The notes under the pieces are model-generated. The model saw nothing but the letters and a program-made list of their open reading frames with translations. It made no database searches and was not told the origin of the DNA. 19,345 bases of DNA from an uncultured Clostridia bacterium (lineage in GTDB: Bacteria > Bacillota_A > Clostridia > Oscillospirales > Acutalibacteraceae), in assembly GCA_937891215.1 (NCBI GenBank), contig CALAEU010000145.1, positions 1-19,345 of the forward strand, in the 5' to 3' direction. A program made the position numbers and the translations under genes. Positions within the stretch are counted from its first letter, which is position 1; every line of letters begins with the position of its first letter. Below are positions 8,494-15,839 of the stretch, one piece after another.

Positions 8494-8685
8494 TTATTTC
8501 ATGCCTTCTTCGTAAGCTTTGATCATTTTTTTAACCATCTGACCGCCAACGCTACCAGCCTGACGAGATGTTAAGTCACCGTTGTAACCTTGTTTAAGGT
8601 TAACGCCTACCTCAGAAGCAGCTTCCATCTTAAATCTGTTAAGAGCTTCACGAGCTTCTGGAACTACATTTTTCTTTGATGCCAT
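8494..8685 (-). CDS. Alpha/beta-type small acid-soluble spore protein
   Basis: A 63-residue SASP, which coats and protects DNA in the dormant spore and is degraded at germination as an amino acid source. The family core is intact: VPEAREALNRFKMEAASEVGVNL, then the DNA-contacting GYNGDLTSRQAGSVGGQMVKKMI. The Ser-Glu/Val-Gly-Val at 24-28 matches the site cut after Glu by the germination protease GPR. Length is within the usual 60-90. AAGGAG lies about 10 bases before the ATG. It lies 102 bases downstream of the phosphatase gene on the same strand but has a possible promoter of its own. This gene is direct evidence for a spore-forming host. Confidence 0.97.
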   Translation of the reverse strand: MASKKNVVPEAREALNRFKMEAASEVGVNLKQGYNGDLTSRQAGSVGGQMVKKMIKAYEEGMK

Positions 8686-8730
8686 TTTCTTTTCACTCCT
8701 TTTAGAAAATTTGGTTTGCGTTTGTAATCA

Positions 8731-8760
8731 TATTATTTTCTGAAAGAATGAAAATATTTA
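8731..8760 (-). promoter_or_regulatory. Possible sigma-G/sigma-F-type promoter for the spore protein gene
   Basis: On the minus strand: TAAATA (8755-8760), 17-base spacer, AATAATA (8731-8737). Each box differs by one base from the Bacillus sigma-G pattern (TGAATA, CATAMTA). The gene class makes a forespore promoter expected, but the surrounding sequence is AT-rich. Confidence 0.35.
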
Positions 8761-8787
8761 TAAAATTTTTTGACAATGTTTGTTAAT

Positions 8788-9588
8788 TTAAAAATCCGAA
8801 TTATAACCCTTTTCACTTGCAATTTTCATTACTTCAGCGTGTGCTTTTTTGGTACCCGCTAAAATTGAGCAAGGTTCGGTTAATGAAATTTTGCCTCCAC
8901 CAACTCTTGTTATAATTCCGCCTGCTTCTTCTATTATTACAGAAGCCGCGGCAAAATCGTAAGGCTGTAATCTGTATTCCAAATAAATAACGTTACTACC
9001 CTCTGCAATTCTACTTATATCAATTGCGGCAGAACCGCCACTTCTTATTGAAAGACTTTTTAAAAATAAATCTTTTACTGTTTCAAATAATATATTTACA
9101 TCACATTCGTTATATCTTGCACAACCGAAAGCAACAATGCCTTCTTCTACTGATAAATCTCTCATCGTAAGCTTTTTATCATTAAGAAGAGCTCCTTCAT
9201 TTTTAATTGCCTTATAAAGCTTGTCTACAAACGGATTATAAACAAAGCCTGCTATCATTTCGCCATTTTGCGAGAGACCAACTGAAACGGAACTATGATA
9301 ATAATTAAACATAAAGTTTGTTGTGCCATCTATAGGGTCAATATAAAAAATATATTCTTTTTCTAAATCTTTTATATTATTATTTGTATCTTCTTCACCA
9401 AAAAATGATGCTTCGGGTAAAATCTTTGAAAGTTCATCAATCAAAAAATTTTGCACTTTAACATCATATTCTGTGCAAAAATTCGCGTCTCCTGTTTTCT
9501 TTTCAACAGATGCATTTTCCATATTTGCGTTTAAAACCATTTTTCCAGCTTTTTTTACGCAGTCTTCTATTCTCTTATAATCAATCAT
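8788..9588 (-). CDS. Inositol monophosphatase family protein (SuhB-like)
   Basis: A 266-residue Mg-dependent phosphatase of the inositol monophosphatase / FBPase superfamily. Metal-binding motifs are GEED at 64-67, DPIDGTTNF at 84-92, and YDFAAASVIIEEAGG at 210-224, where Asp211 is the third-site metal ligand (the family usually has W-D, here Y-D). The length is typical. I chose the ATG at 9588 because AGGTG precedes it by 6 bases; a GTG three codons earlier is also in frame. The start overlaps the end of the MATE gene by 8 bases (ATGATTGA), so translation is probably coupled. Substrates of this family include inositol phosphates, 3'-phosphoadenosine phosphate and other sugar phosphates, and cannot be told apart here. 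Location after a glycerophosphodiesterase and an exporter does not settle the role. Confidence 0.88.
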   Translation of the reverse strand: MIDYKRIEDCVKKAGKMVLNANMENASVEKKTGDANFCTEYDVKVQNFLIDELSKILPEASFFGEEDTNNNIKDLEKEYIFYIDPIDGTTNFMFNYYHSSVSVGLSQNGEMIAGFVYNPFVDKLYKAIKNEGALLNDKKLTMRDLSVEEGIVAFGCARYNECDVNILFETVKDLFLKSLSIRSGGSAAIDISRIAEGSNVIYLEYRLQPYDFAAASVIIEEAGGIITRVGGGKISLTEPCSILAGTKKAHAEVMKIASEKGYNSDF

Positions 9589-10954
9589 TATTAGCACCTG
9601 CTTCTATTTGGGAGACATTCCCAAACTGTCTTTTTAATTTTTTCATAACCACAAAATATGCAGGAACGAGCAATAAATCTGCCGCAAACCAAGCAACAGG
9701 GTTCGCGCAACACGCTGCCGCAAATCCATATTTTAACACAAAACCGAAGCCTACACCACCACGGGCAGCAAGTTCAAAGAATCCTGCAAACATAGCAGTT
9801 GTGCCATAACCCAGCCCTTGAAGTGAATTTCTGTAAATGAATATAAATGTAAGAACAGGGTAAAACCACGAACAAGTATCTAAAAATCTTTGTGAAAGAG
9901 CCAAAACTGCGGTTTCGCTTCCATCTATAAATAAAAGTCCTATATATGAGCCTAAATATCTTGCAATAAAGAATGCCATAAAAGAATATGCAATTCCTAA
10001 AATTGTACCATTAAGCACACCTTTTTTAATTCGGCCGTATTTTTTTGCACCTAAATTTTGACCGCAATATGTTGCCATAGTAATACCGATTGTTTCAGAT
10101 GGTAAAACTATCATAAGCTGAGTTTTACCGCCAATTGTCATTGCGGCAATTGCGTTAGAGCCTAATGTATTAACACAGGATTGAAGCATTACAGAACCAA
10201 CTGCAGTAATTGAACATTGAAGAGCCATTGGCACACCATTACCAACAAGCTCTTTTATGCATTTAAAATCAACCTTTCTGTCACCCTCCTGAAAGTGAAG
10301 CATAGGGTAATTTTTAATTACAAATACAAGGCAGAGAATACCCGAAACCAGTTGAGAGATTACTGTAGCAATAGCGGCACCTCTGACACCCATTTTAAAC
10401 ACGATAATTAAAAGCAAGTCTAAACCAATATTTAAAAATGATGAAAAAATCAGAAAATAAAGCGGAGTTTTACTGTCGCCTAATGAACGGATAACACTCG
10501 AAACAATGTTATAAAGCATTGTAGCACCAATGCCAATAAAAATTATGATTATATAATTATATGCATCTTCGAATATATCATCCGGTGTATTTAAAACCCT
10601 CAAAAGAGGTTTTGCAAATACTACAACCGCTATTGTAAGCAATAAACCCATTGCTATACTTGTGTAAATAATGTTAGCAGTGATTTTTCTTAATTTTTTA
10701 AAATCCTGTGCACCGAAACTCTGTGCTATAGGAATTGCAAAACCTGTACAAAGACCGAGTATAGAGCCTATAACAAGAAAGTTTAAAGGACCTACAGAAC
10801 CTACCGCAGAAAGTGCCACTTTACCAACAAATTTACCTACAATAATAGTATCCGCCATATTGTAAAACTGTTGGAACAAGTTACCCATCATTAAAGGCAG
10901 GCAAAATCTTATGATTATTTTCATAGGATTGCCTTTTGTCATATCTTTAACCAT
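9581..10954 (-). CDS. MATE family efflux transporter
   Basis: A 457-residue polytopic protein with about 12 hydrophobic segments and the two-fold layout of multidrug and toxic compound extrusion proteins, which export cationic drugs or metabolites in exchange for Na+ or H+. The N-terminal signature is clear: LPLMMGNLFQQFYNMADTI followed by VGKFVGKVALSAVGSVGP, and the C-terminal half begins near ELVGNGVPMALQ. Family length is 440-470. AGGAG stands 5 bases before the ATG. It belongs to a minus-strand unit with the upstream phosphodiesterase (46-base gap containing a stem-loop) and the downstream phosphatase (8-base overlap). The substrate is not predictable from sequence. Confidence 0.93.
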   Translation of the reverse strand: MVKDMTKGNPMKIIIRFCLPLMMGNLFQQFYNMADTIIVGKFVGKVALSAVGSVGPLNFLVIGSILGLCTGFAIPIAQSFGAQDFKKLRKITANIIYTSIAMGLLLTIAVVVFAKPLLRVLNTPDDIFEDAYNYIIIIFIGIGATMLYNIVSSVIRSLGDSKTPLYFLIFSSFLNIGLDLLLIIVFKMGVRGAAIATVISQLVSGILCLVFVIKNYPMLHFQEGDRKVDFKCIKELVGNGVPMALQCSITAVGSVMLQSCVNTLGSNAIAAMTIGGKTQLMIVLPSETIGITMATYCGQNLGAKKYGRIKKGVLNGTILGIAYSFMAFFIARYLGSYIGLLFIDGSETAVLALSQRFLDTCSWFYPVLTFIFIYRNSLQGLGYGTTAMFAGFFELAARGGVGFGFVLKYGFAAACCANPVAWFAADLLLVPAYFVVMKKLKRQFGNVSQIEAGANND

Positions 10955-10969
10955 AAAAACTCCTTATAA

Positions 10970-10997
10970 ATTGGGTGATGGTATTCCATCACCCAAT
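10970..10997 (-). terminator. Intergenic stem-loop between the phosphodiesterase and MATE genes
   Basis: A perfect 12-bp stem (10970-10981 with 10986-10997) with a 4-base loop lies 3 bases after the phosphodiesterase stop codon. On the minus strand it is followed only by TTATAAGGAG, a poor T tract that runs into the MATE ribosome binding site. Partial termination, RNA processing or mRNA stabilisation within an operon are all possible. Confidence 0.5.
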
Positions 10998-11000
10998 AAA

Positions 11001-12026
11001 TCAATTATTAATTACATCATAAGCCAAATCGGGCACATCAGACATAATGCAGTCTGCACCAATTTCGTTAAGTCTTTTTATTTCATCTTCTTCGTTAATT
11101 GTCCAGTACTGAACTGCAATATTGTGTCTGTGAGCATAATTTACAACTCTTTCAGAACCAAGCATTAAAACTCGGTATTGATTTGTAGGAATCTGTAACG
11201 CGTCGAATTTATAAAAACTGTCATTTAAATCAATATTATATGAAGCCGCAAGGTAGAAAAGCACTACTTCTACAATTGAAGATGAACGGAGCATGTCAGG
11301 GTAATTTTCGTCAACATATTTTGTTACATCGCCATTGAATGTACCGAAAACTACTTTGTCGAGTAAATCTTTTTCTTTTAAAATTCTGTAAAGTTCATCT
11401 GCCGCTTTAAATCCGTTTTCGCCTTTATCTTTAATTTCGATTATATAAGTAAAATCGCCATTAGTTTCAAGGTAATCGAGAACATCTTCTAAAAGTACAA
11501 CTTTAAGATTTTCAGGTATATCTTCCCCACGAAGATTTCTGTAAGGGTATTCACCTTCTGGTGTCTCAAAGTTTTCACCGAAATTAAGAACAGATAATTC
11601 TTTGTAAGTCTTTTCGCTAGGTATTACATCTTCTTTGCCGAATTCTTCTTTTGAATTTGTAGTTCTGTCCAATGTGTCATCGTGAAGAAGAATGAGTTTA
11701 TCGTCTTTTGTAATATGTAAGTCAAATTCAAATGTATCAACATTAAAATCTTCATTTTCTACACAGAACTCGAATGCCATCATCGTGTTTTCGGGCGCAA
11801 TATCTGCACCTGAACGGTGTGCAGAAACGAGTGCCTTGTCTGTTGTAATAAATGGGTTTGACATCTCCTCTTCTGTTGCTTTTTCACCTGCTGACGCGTA
11901 GCACAAAACAGTTGCACCAAGCATTAAAACAAGTAAAATTGCTATTACAGAAGAAACTATTTTAACAACTCTTTTTAAAAACTTTTTGTTATTTTTCTTT
12001 TTATTGTTTTTTCTTTTTTTACTCAC
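11001..12026 (-). CDS. Membrane-anchored glycerophosphodiester phosphodiesterase
   Basis: A 341-residue GDPD-family enzyme that hydrolyses glycerophosphodiesters to glycerol 3-phosphate and an alcohol. I chose the GTG at 12026 because AGGGGATGA lies 4 bases upstream; an in-frame ATG 13 codons earlier has no site. The N-terminus is very Lys-rich (about 1-20), followed by a membrane span at about 20-46, so the catalytic domain should face outside. Catalytic and metal residues are present: His70-Arg71, Glu79 in the APENT motif, Glu100 and Asp102 in EFDLHIT, His115 in LLHDDTLDRTT, and the later EIK strand. The C-terminal VQYWTINEEDEIKRL and GADCIMSDVPDL close the TIM barrel. Surface location fits turnover of phospholipid head groups or glycerol-phosphate polymers such as lipoteichoic acid, but that is inference. 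First gene of a unit with MATE and phosphatase genes. Confidence 0.92.
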   Translation of the reverse strand: MSKKRKNNKKKNNKKFLKRVVKIVSSVIAILLVLMLGATVLCYASAGEKATEEEMSNPFITTDKALVSAHRSGADIAPENTMMAFEFCVENEDFNVDTFEFDLHITKDDKLILLHDDTLDRTTNSKEEFGKEDVIPSEKTYKELSVLNFGENFETPEGEYPYRNLRGEDIPENLKVVLLEDVLDYLETNGDFTYIIEIKDKGENGFKAADELYRILKEKDLLDKVVFGTFNGDVTKYVDENYPDMLRSSSIVEVVLFYLAASYNIDLNDSFYKFDALQIPTNQYRVLMLGSERVVNYAHRHNIAVQYWTINEEDEIKRLNEIGADCIMSDVPDLAYDVINN

Positions 12027-12055
12027 AATTTCATCCCCTAAAAGAATATAGAAAT

Positions 12056-12084
12056 AATCTACCATAATTACATTAAAATGTCAA
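12056..12084 (-). promoter_or_regulatory. Promoter of the phosphodiesterase operon
   Basis: On the minus strand: consensus TTGACA (12079-12084), 17-base spacer ending in TGG, then TAGATT (12056-12061), giving an extended -10 form. Its -35 box directly abuts the -35 box of the opposite promoter. Confidence 0.6.
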
Positions 12085-12113
12085 TTTACAAAGTAACAAA
12101 AAAGTATTATAAT
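12085..12113 (+). promoter_or_regulatory. Promoter of the AlkD-like gene
   Basis: TTTACA (12085-12090), 17-base spacer, consensus TATAAT (12108-12113). The predicted transcription start near 12120 leaves a leader of only about 9 bases before the ATG at 12129, with the GGTGA ribosome binding site at its very 5' end. Confidence 0.65.
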
Positions 12114-12128
12114 AACAGCGGTGATTTT

Positions 12129-12818
12129 ATGAAAAAATTTCTTGATGAATTGTTTTTACTGCAAGATGAAGAATACAGAGAATTTAACAGTAAACTTATA
12201 CCATCAGTTGCAAAAGAAAATGTTATTGGCATAAGAATTCCTGTTTTAAGGCAATATGAAAAAGAGATAAGAAACACCAAAAAAGCAAAAGATTTTTTAA
12301 ATTCTTTACCGCATAAATATACAGAAGAATATAATCTTCACGCATTATTATTAGAAAATATAAAGTCTTATGAAGACACTATTAAAGCACTCAATAAGTT
12401 TTTACCGTTTGTAGATAACTGGGCAACCTGTGACATTATGAGTATTAAAATATTCAAAAAACATCTTGATGTTTTGCCCGAACAACTTGATATGTGGCTG
12501 AATTCTACCCATACATACACCATTCGTTTCGCTATAAAAATGTACATGACTTATTACCTCGACGAGAACTTCAAAATTGAGTATATTACTAAAATTTCTA
12601 AAATCCGTTCAGATGAATATTATGTAAATATGATGATTGCGTGGTATTTTGCTACCGCTTTAGCAAAACAATACGAAACTGCAATAAAATTTCTAGAAGA
12701 AAATAAACTTTCCCAATGGGTACATAATAAAACCATTCAGAAAGCAATTGAAAGTTACAGAATTACTGATGAACAAAAAACATATTTAAGAACATTAAAA
12801 AGAACTGGAGAATCTTAA
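12129..12818 (+). CDS. DNA alkylation repair protein, AlkD-like HEAT-repeat glycosylase
   Basis: A 229-residue, all-helical protein of the AlkC/AlkD family, which removes 3- or 7-alkylated purines from DNA using HEAT-like repeats. I chose the ATG at 12129, with GGTGA 4 bases upstream, over an in-frame ATG 17 codons earlier that lies before the promoter's -10 box. The central FVDNWATCD carries Trp98 and Asp102 with the four-residue spacing of the catalytic Trp109/Asp113 of Bacillus cereus AlkD, and Trp172 in MMIAWYFATA could match its Trp187. Residues 163-185 (EYYVNMMIAWYFATALAKQ) are typical of the family. The gene is monocistronic, and its last codons form one arm of the terminator. Family assignment is firm; retained catalysis is inferred from the two acidic/aromatic positions. 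Confidence 0.9.
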   Translation: MKKFLDELFLLQDEEYREFNSKLIPSVAKENVIGIRIPVLRQYEKEIRNTKKAKDFLNSLPHKYTEEYNLHALLLENIKSYEDTIKALNKFLPFVDNWATCDIMSIKIFKKHLDVLPEQLDMWLNSTHTYTIRFAIKMYMTYYLDENFKIEYITKISKIRSDEYYVNMMIAWYFATALAKQYETAIKFLEENKLSQWVHNKTIQKAIESYRITDEQKTYLRTLKRTGES

Positions 12819-12839
12819 AGAGATTCCTCAGTTCTTTTT
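12797..12839. terminator. Terminator overlapping the end of the AlkD-like gene
   Basis: Arms 12797-12815 and 12821-12839 pair over 19 bases with two mismatches. The stop codon (12816-12818) lies in the 5-base loop, so the 5' arm encodes the last residues of the protein. A TTTTT run ends the 3' arm. Seen from the minus strand the stem is followed by TTTTAATG, so it may also serve the converging lipoprotein gene. Confidence 0.8.
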
Positions 12840-12844
12840 CGAGT

Positions 12845-13138
12845 TTATCTTACAGCATTTCTCATATCTGTCATACCTTCTGAAATACCCTCTGATACAT
12901 TTGTAACAATATCACCAATCAAGCCACTGTCGTTTTCGCCTGAAACATCGGTAATTACGCCGTCATTTTTGTCTGGTACTGTTACAATATCCATTGTAGT
13001 ATCAATTGTTGTATTTTCAGTAGTAGGTGTAGTTGTAGTAGTTGTCATATCTTCTGCATCATTACCACAACCATAGAATAAAACTGCAACCATTGAAATT
13101 ACAAGAATTGCAATACCGAGTGTTATAATCTTTTTCAT
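12845..13138 (-). CDS. Small Thr-rich putative lipoprotein downstream of ypeB
   Basis: A 97-residue exported protein that I do not recognise. It begins MKKIITLG, followed by a hydrophobic signal segment (to about 21) and LFYGCGN, where Cys24 could be lipidated. The G-C pair fits a lipobox but Phe and Tyr at -3/-2 are unusual. After it comes a run of threonines (about 31-47) and an acidic C-terminal part with weak repeats of D-I-V/D-V-S. I chose the ATG at 13138 (AAAGGA about 10 bases upstream); a GTG three codons earlier is too close to that site. It follows the ypeB-like gene by 70 bases on the same strand with no clear terminator, so co-transcription is likely and a spore or germination role possible. 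Confidence 0.6.
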   Translation of the reverse strand: MKKIITLGIAILVISMVAVLFYGCGNDAEDMTTTTTTPTTENTTIDTTMDIVTVPDKNDGVITDVSGENDSGLIGDIVTNVSEGISEGMTDMRNAVR

Positions 13139-13208
13139 TGATTTCACATCCTTTCCGGAGTGATTCTACTCCCGTCTTATTTTCCCACAAATAATATAAT
13201 TTATTCTT

Positions 13209-14552
13209 TTATTTTGTAAGGACACCGTTATCCATATAAAGCAAAATTAAAATTTCTGCTTCCGCACCTGTTTTCGGGTCAATATAAACTAAAATTTCCT
13301 GATTATCTGGTGCTACACAATGATATTCGTAAGCAAAAATTTCAGTACCAAAATCTGTAGGAATAAACACTTTTTTACTGCCCTTTACTTTAAGCGATGA
13401 ATTAAGAAGTTTTCTGGCACTTTCAAGAGTATATTTATACTTTCCGTTTTCTTCGCGTTTTGTATGATTCATTAAATACCCTGTCGAATCAAATGCAGTA
13501 ATTTCACCATTATCAAGTGCAACACTTACTTTTATTAAATCTGTGTAGTAAGTTATTCCGTTTTCATAAAACGCAAAATTTATTGTCATAATACCATCTG
13601 TTACTGCGTAATAATTCTCTTTTACATTTTTGTAGCCCCTCTGATTTAAAAAGAGTGTTGCAGTTTTTATTGCTTCTTCATAAGTTAAAGTGCTTTCATC
13701 TGCAAAGCGTGAATAAATCATATAAGTCACTATACCGCCCTTTTTAGTGACAGAAACTGTAAGATCTGCATTGTAAAAACTGTAACAATCAAGGTTACCT
13801 TTACACTCCCTTAAAAAGTATAATTCTGTTTCAGCAATACTTAAAAAATCCGCTGCTTTTTTCTGTGCTTCTTCTTTTGAAATTTCTGGTAGATTTTCTA
13901 TAAGTTCAGATTTTTTTGTGTCAATATTATCTGAGAAAGGTCCATCATAAATAAGGGTCGGGTAATCTGTCATTGTTTGTTTTGCATCATCCAACTCTTC
14001 GCCTAAATAAAGTTTTTCTTCACCCTCGGTTTTTGCAAGTGTGGATTTTACGTGTTCAAATTGGAGTCCGCCACTCTGCTCTTCACTAATCAAAAAATTG
14101 ACTTCTCCACTTAACTTTTCTGCATATTCAGCAAGTTTTTTTAAGTTTTCTGTTTCTTCTTTTGAAATTCTCTCACCCGTAGCACTTTTCTCATTTAGTG
14201 TCATAGTATATTCACCAACTTGTGAAAGAAACTTATAAATAGCTGAAAGTTCTGCTTCACCGTCAGTAATTTCCGACAGATTTGTTTTTGCGGCAGTTGA
14301 AGCACGCCACACTTCAGTTGAAACATTAGCAATCATCGGCGAAGTAGACGCATAAAGACATTTATCTAAATTAAGACTTATCGCGTCAAGATGTGTGCCA
14401 AGTTCTGTGAGAGCCCTTTCTCTGCCTGCATTAAGAAGTTTTTCAGTTTTCATATATTTTACAGTACTGACTGTGCTTAATGCGACTAATGCTACAACTA
14501 AGGCAACTAAAAAAGATGTTATTCTTATAGTCTTTCTTCTGCTTTTTTTCAT
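13209..14552 (-). CDS. ypeB: Germination protein YpeB homologue
   Basis: A 447-residue protein (Bacillus subtilis YpeB is about 450). YpeB is needed for localisation and stability of the cortex-lytic enzyme SleB in spores. A basic N-terminus leads into a membrane span at about 9-32, followed by the family's helical region with VKYMKTEKLL, HLDAISLNLDKCLYASTSP and STEVWRAS. The C-terminal half contains PepSY-type domains (SKEEAQKKAADFL, LTYEEAIKTATLFL, YTLESARKLL). I chose the ATG at 14552 because AGGTGA lies 5 bases upstream; an earlier in-frame ATG gives a 25-residue extension unlike the family. A possible sigma-G promoter precedes it. The usual partner sleB is not adjacent: upstream is a divergent gene and downstream the small lipoprotein. 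Confidence 0.9.
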   Translation of the reverse strand: MKKSRRKTIRITSFLVALVVALVALSTVSTVKYMKTEKLLNAGRERALTELGTHLDAISLNLDKCLYASTSPMIANVSTEVWRASTAAKTNLSEITDGEAELSAIYKFLSQVGEYTMTLNEKSATGERISKEETENLKKLAEYAEKLSGEVNFLISEEQSGGLQFEHVKSTLAKTEGEEKLYLGEELDDAKQTMTDYPTLIYDGPFSDNIDTKKSELIENLPEISKEEAQKKAADFLSIAETELYFLRECKGNLDCYSFYNADLTVSVTKKGGIVTYMIYSRFADESTLTYEEAIKTATLFLNQRGYKNVKENYYAVTDGIMTINFAFYENGITYYTDLIKVSVALDNGEITAFDSTGYLMNHTKREENGKYKYTLESARKLLNSSLKVKGSKKVFIPTDFGTEIFAYEYHCVAPDNQEILVYIDPKTGAEAEILILLYMDNGVLTK

Positions 14553-14581
14553 GCTTATCACCTTTTTTTGATTTTTATAGT

Positions 14582-14611
14582 TATTTTTCCAAAAAATTAA
14601 AGATTTATTCA
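14582..14611 (-). promoter_or_regulatory. Possible sigma-G-type promoter for the ypeB-like gene
   Basis: On the minus strand: TGAATA (14606-14611), identical to the sigma-G -35 consensus, a 17-base spacer, then AAAAATA (14582-14588), which differs at two positions from CATAMTA. Bacillus sleB-ypeB is known to be sigma-G dependent, which fits. Confidence 0.4.
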
Positions 14612-14634
14612 TTTTTTTGAACTTCAAACTTCCG

Positions 14635-14660
14635 TAAAAGCATTTACAAATTTGCTTTTA
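14635..14660. repeat. Inverted repeat over the promoter of the cysteine desulfurase operon
   Basis: Perfect 8-base arms TAAAAGCA (14635-14642) and TGCTTTTA (14653-14660) are separated by 10 bases. They flank and enclose the -35 box (14643-14648) and enter the spacer. The position suits an operator for a dimeric repressor; no regulator is identified. Confidence 0.45.
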
Positions 14661-14671
14661 TATAGTATAAT
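14643..14671 (+). promoter_or_regulatory. Promoter of the desulfurase-thiI-pncC-sortase operon
   Basis: TTTACA (14643-14648), 17-base spacer, consensus TATAAT (14666-14671). The predicted start is near 14678, some 20 bases before the TTG start codon, with GGAGGTG in the leader. Confidence 0.75.
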
Positions 14672-14699
14672 AAATCAGTTAAATGGAGGTGTATGCTCT

Positions 14700-15827
14700 T
14701 TGGCTTATTTTGATAACAGTGCTACTACAAAACCAACTGAAAATGTAATTAACGCAGTTACATTTGCTCTTACTGAATGTTGGGGTAACCCATCTTCACT
14801 TCACTCATTGGGTTCTGAGGCAAATAATGCACTTGTTAAAGCTAAAAAGCAAGTATCATCTCTTTTAGGTTGTCAGAGCGAAAATTTCTTTTTCACTTCT
14901 TCTGGCACCGCTGCAAACAATACCGCAATTTTTGGCGCTTACGAAAAACAAAAAAGACTTGGCAACAGAATTGTAACTACATCCATTGAACACCCGAGTG
15001 TTTTGGAACCTATAAAAAAACTTGAACAAAATGGTGTTGAGGTTATAAGAATTAACCCTGACAAAACAGGCAAAATCAACGAGGATGAGTTTTTCTCTGC
15101 AATAAACGACAAAACAATTCTCGTTTCTTGTATGGCAGTAAATAATGAAGTCGGTTCTATAATGCCTGTGCCAGTGATAAAATCGGCAGTAAAAAGAGCA
15201 AAATCCCCTGCACTCATTCACACAGACTGTGTTCAGGCTTTCGGTAAAATTCCACTTTCACCGAATTCTCTCGGTGCAGATATTATTACAGTAAGTGCCC
15301 ACAAAATTCACGGACCTAAAGGCATTGGCGGAATTTATTTAAAGGCTAAAAATATTATTAAACCATATATGCTCGGTGGTGAGCAGGAGAGTAATATTTT
15401 TGCAGGCACACAAGGAATGCCCGCAATACTTGGTTTTGGTAAAGCGGCAGAAGAATCAAAAAACATTACTGAAAACGCAGAAAAAGTCAGAAACTTAAAA
15501 AATTATTTATTAGAAAATATCAAAGATTTAAAATCAGTTACAATAAATTCACCGATTGACGCTATACCCTATATTTTAAATCTTTCAATTCTGGGGCTCC
15601 CCAGTCAGCCTATTGTTAATTTTATGAGTGAAAGAAACATTCAGATTTCTGCCGGTTCTGCTTGTAAAATGGGACACAGAAGTCCGGTTCTCACCGCAAT
15701 GGGACTTGACAGTAAAATTATAGATTCTGCAGTAAGAATCAGTTTTTCAAGATACAACACAGAAGACGAAGTTAATCTTCTCATAGATGCAATAAAAGAA
15801 ATAAACCAGAAATATGGAAAAGGATAA
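14700..15827 (+). CDS. Cysteine desulfurase (NifS/IscS family), probable ThiI partner
   Basis: A 375-residue PLP enzyme that takes sulfur from cysteine as a persulfide. I chose the TTG at 14700 because GGAGGTG lies 8 bases upstream and the protein then begins MAYFDNSATT, as in the family; no in-frame ATG fits. Conserved positions are SSGTAANN (67-74), His98 of IEHPS stacking on PLP, Asp176 and Gln179 (HTDCVQA), the PLP lysine Lys202 in SAHKIHGPKG, and the catalytic Cys322 in SAGSACKMGHRSPVL. The thiI start lies 12 bases after the stop codon. In Bacillus subtilis the NifZ desulfurase is likewise paired with a ThiI lacking the rhodanese domain and supplies sulfur for tRNA 4-thiouridine, so the same role is inferred here. 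A wider role in iron-sulfur assembly cannot be excluded. Confidence 0.93.
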   Translation: MAYFDNSATTKPTENVINAVTFALTECWGNPSSLHSLGSEANNALVKAKKQVSSLLGCQSENFFFTSSGTAANNTAIFGAYEKQKRLGNRIVTTSIEHPSVLEPIKKLEQNGVEVIRINPDKTGKINEDEFFSAINDKTILVSCMAVNNEVGSIMPVPVIKSAVKRAKSPALIHTDCVQAFGKIPLSPNSLGADIITVSAHKIHGPKGIGGIYLKAKNIIKPYMLGGEQESNIFAGTQGMPAILGFGKAAEESKNITENAEKVRNLKNYLLENIKDLKSVTINSPIDAIPYILNLSILGLPSQPIVNFMSERNIQISAGSACKMGHRSPVLTAMGLDSKIIDSAVRISFSRYNTEDEVNLLIDAIKEINQKYGKG

Positions 15828-15839
15828 TTACAGATAACC

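Noticed and set aside
13157..13172. 5-bp hairpin GGAGT/ACTCC in the leader of the small lipoprotein gene
   Set aside because: Too short to support as a regulatory structure, and it does not resemble a known riboswitch.
14865..15221. Overlapping minus-strand frames of 118 and 92 codons inside the cysteine desulfurase gene
   Set aside because: Antisense to a gene with a complete set of catalytic residues; no start signals and no family resemblance.
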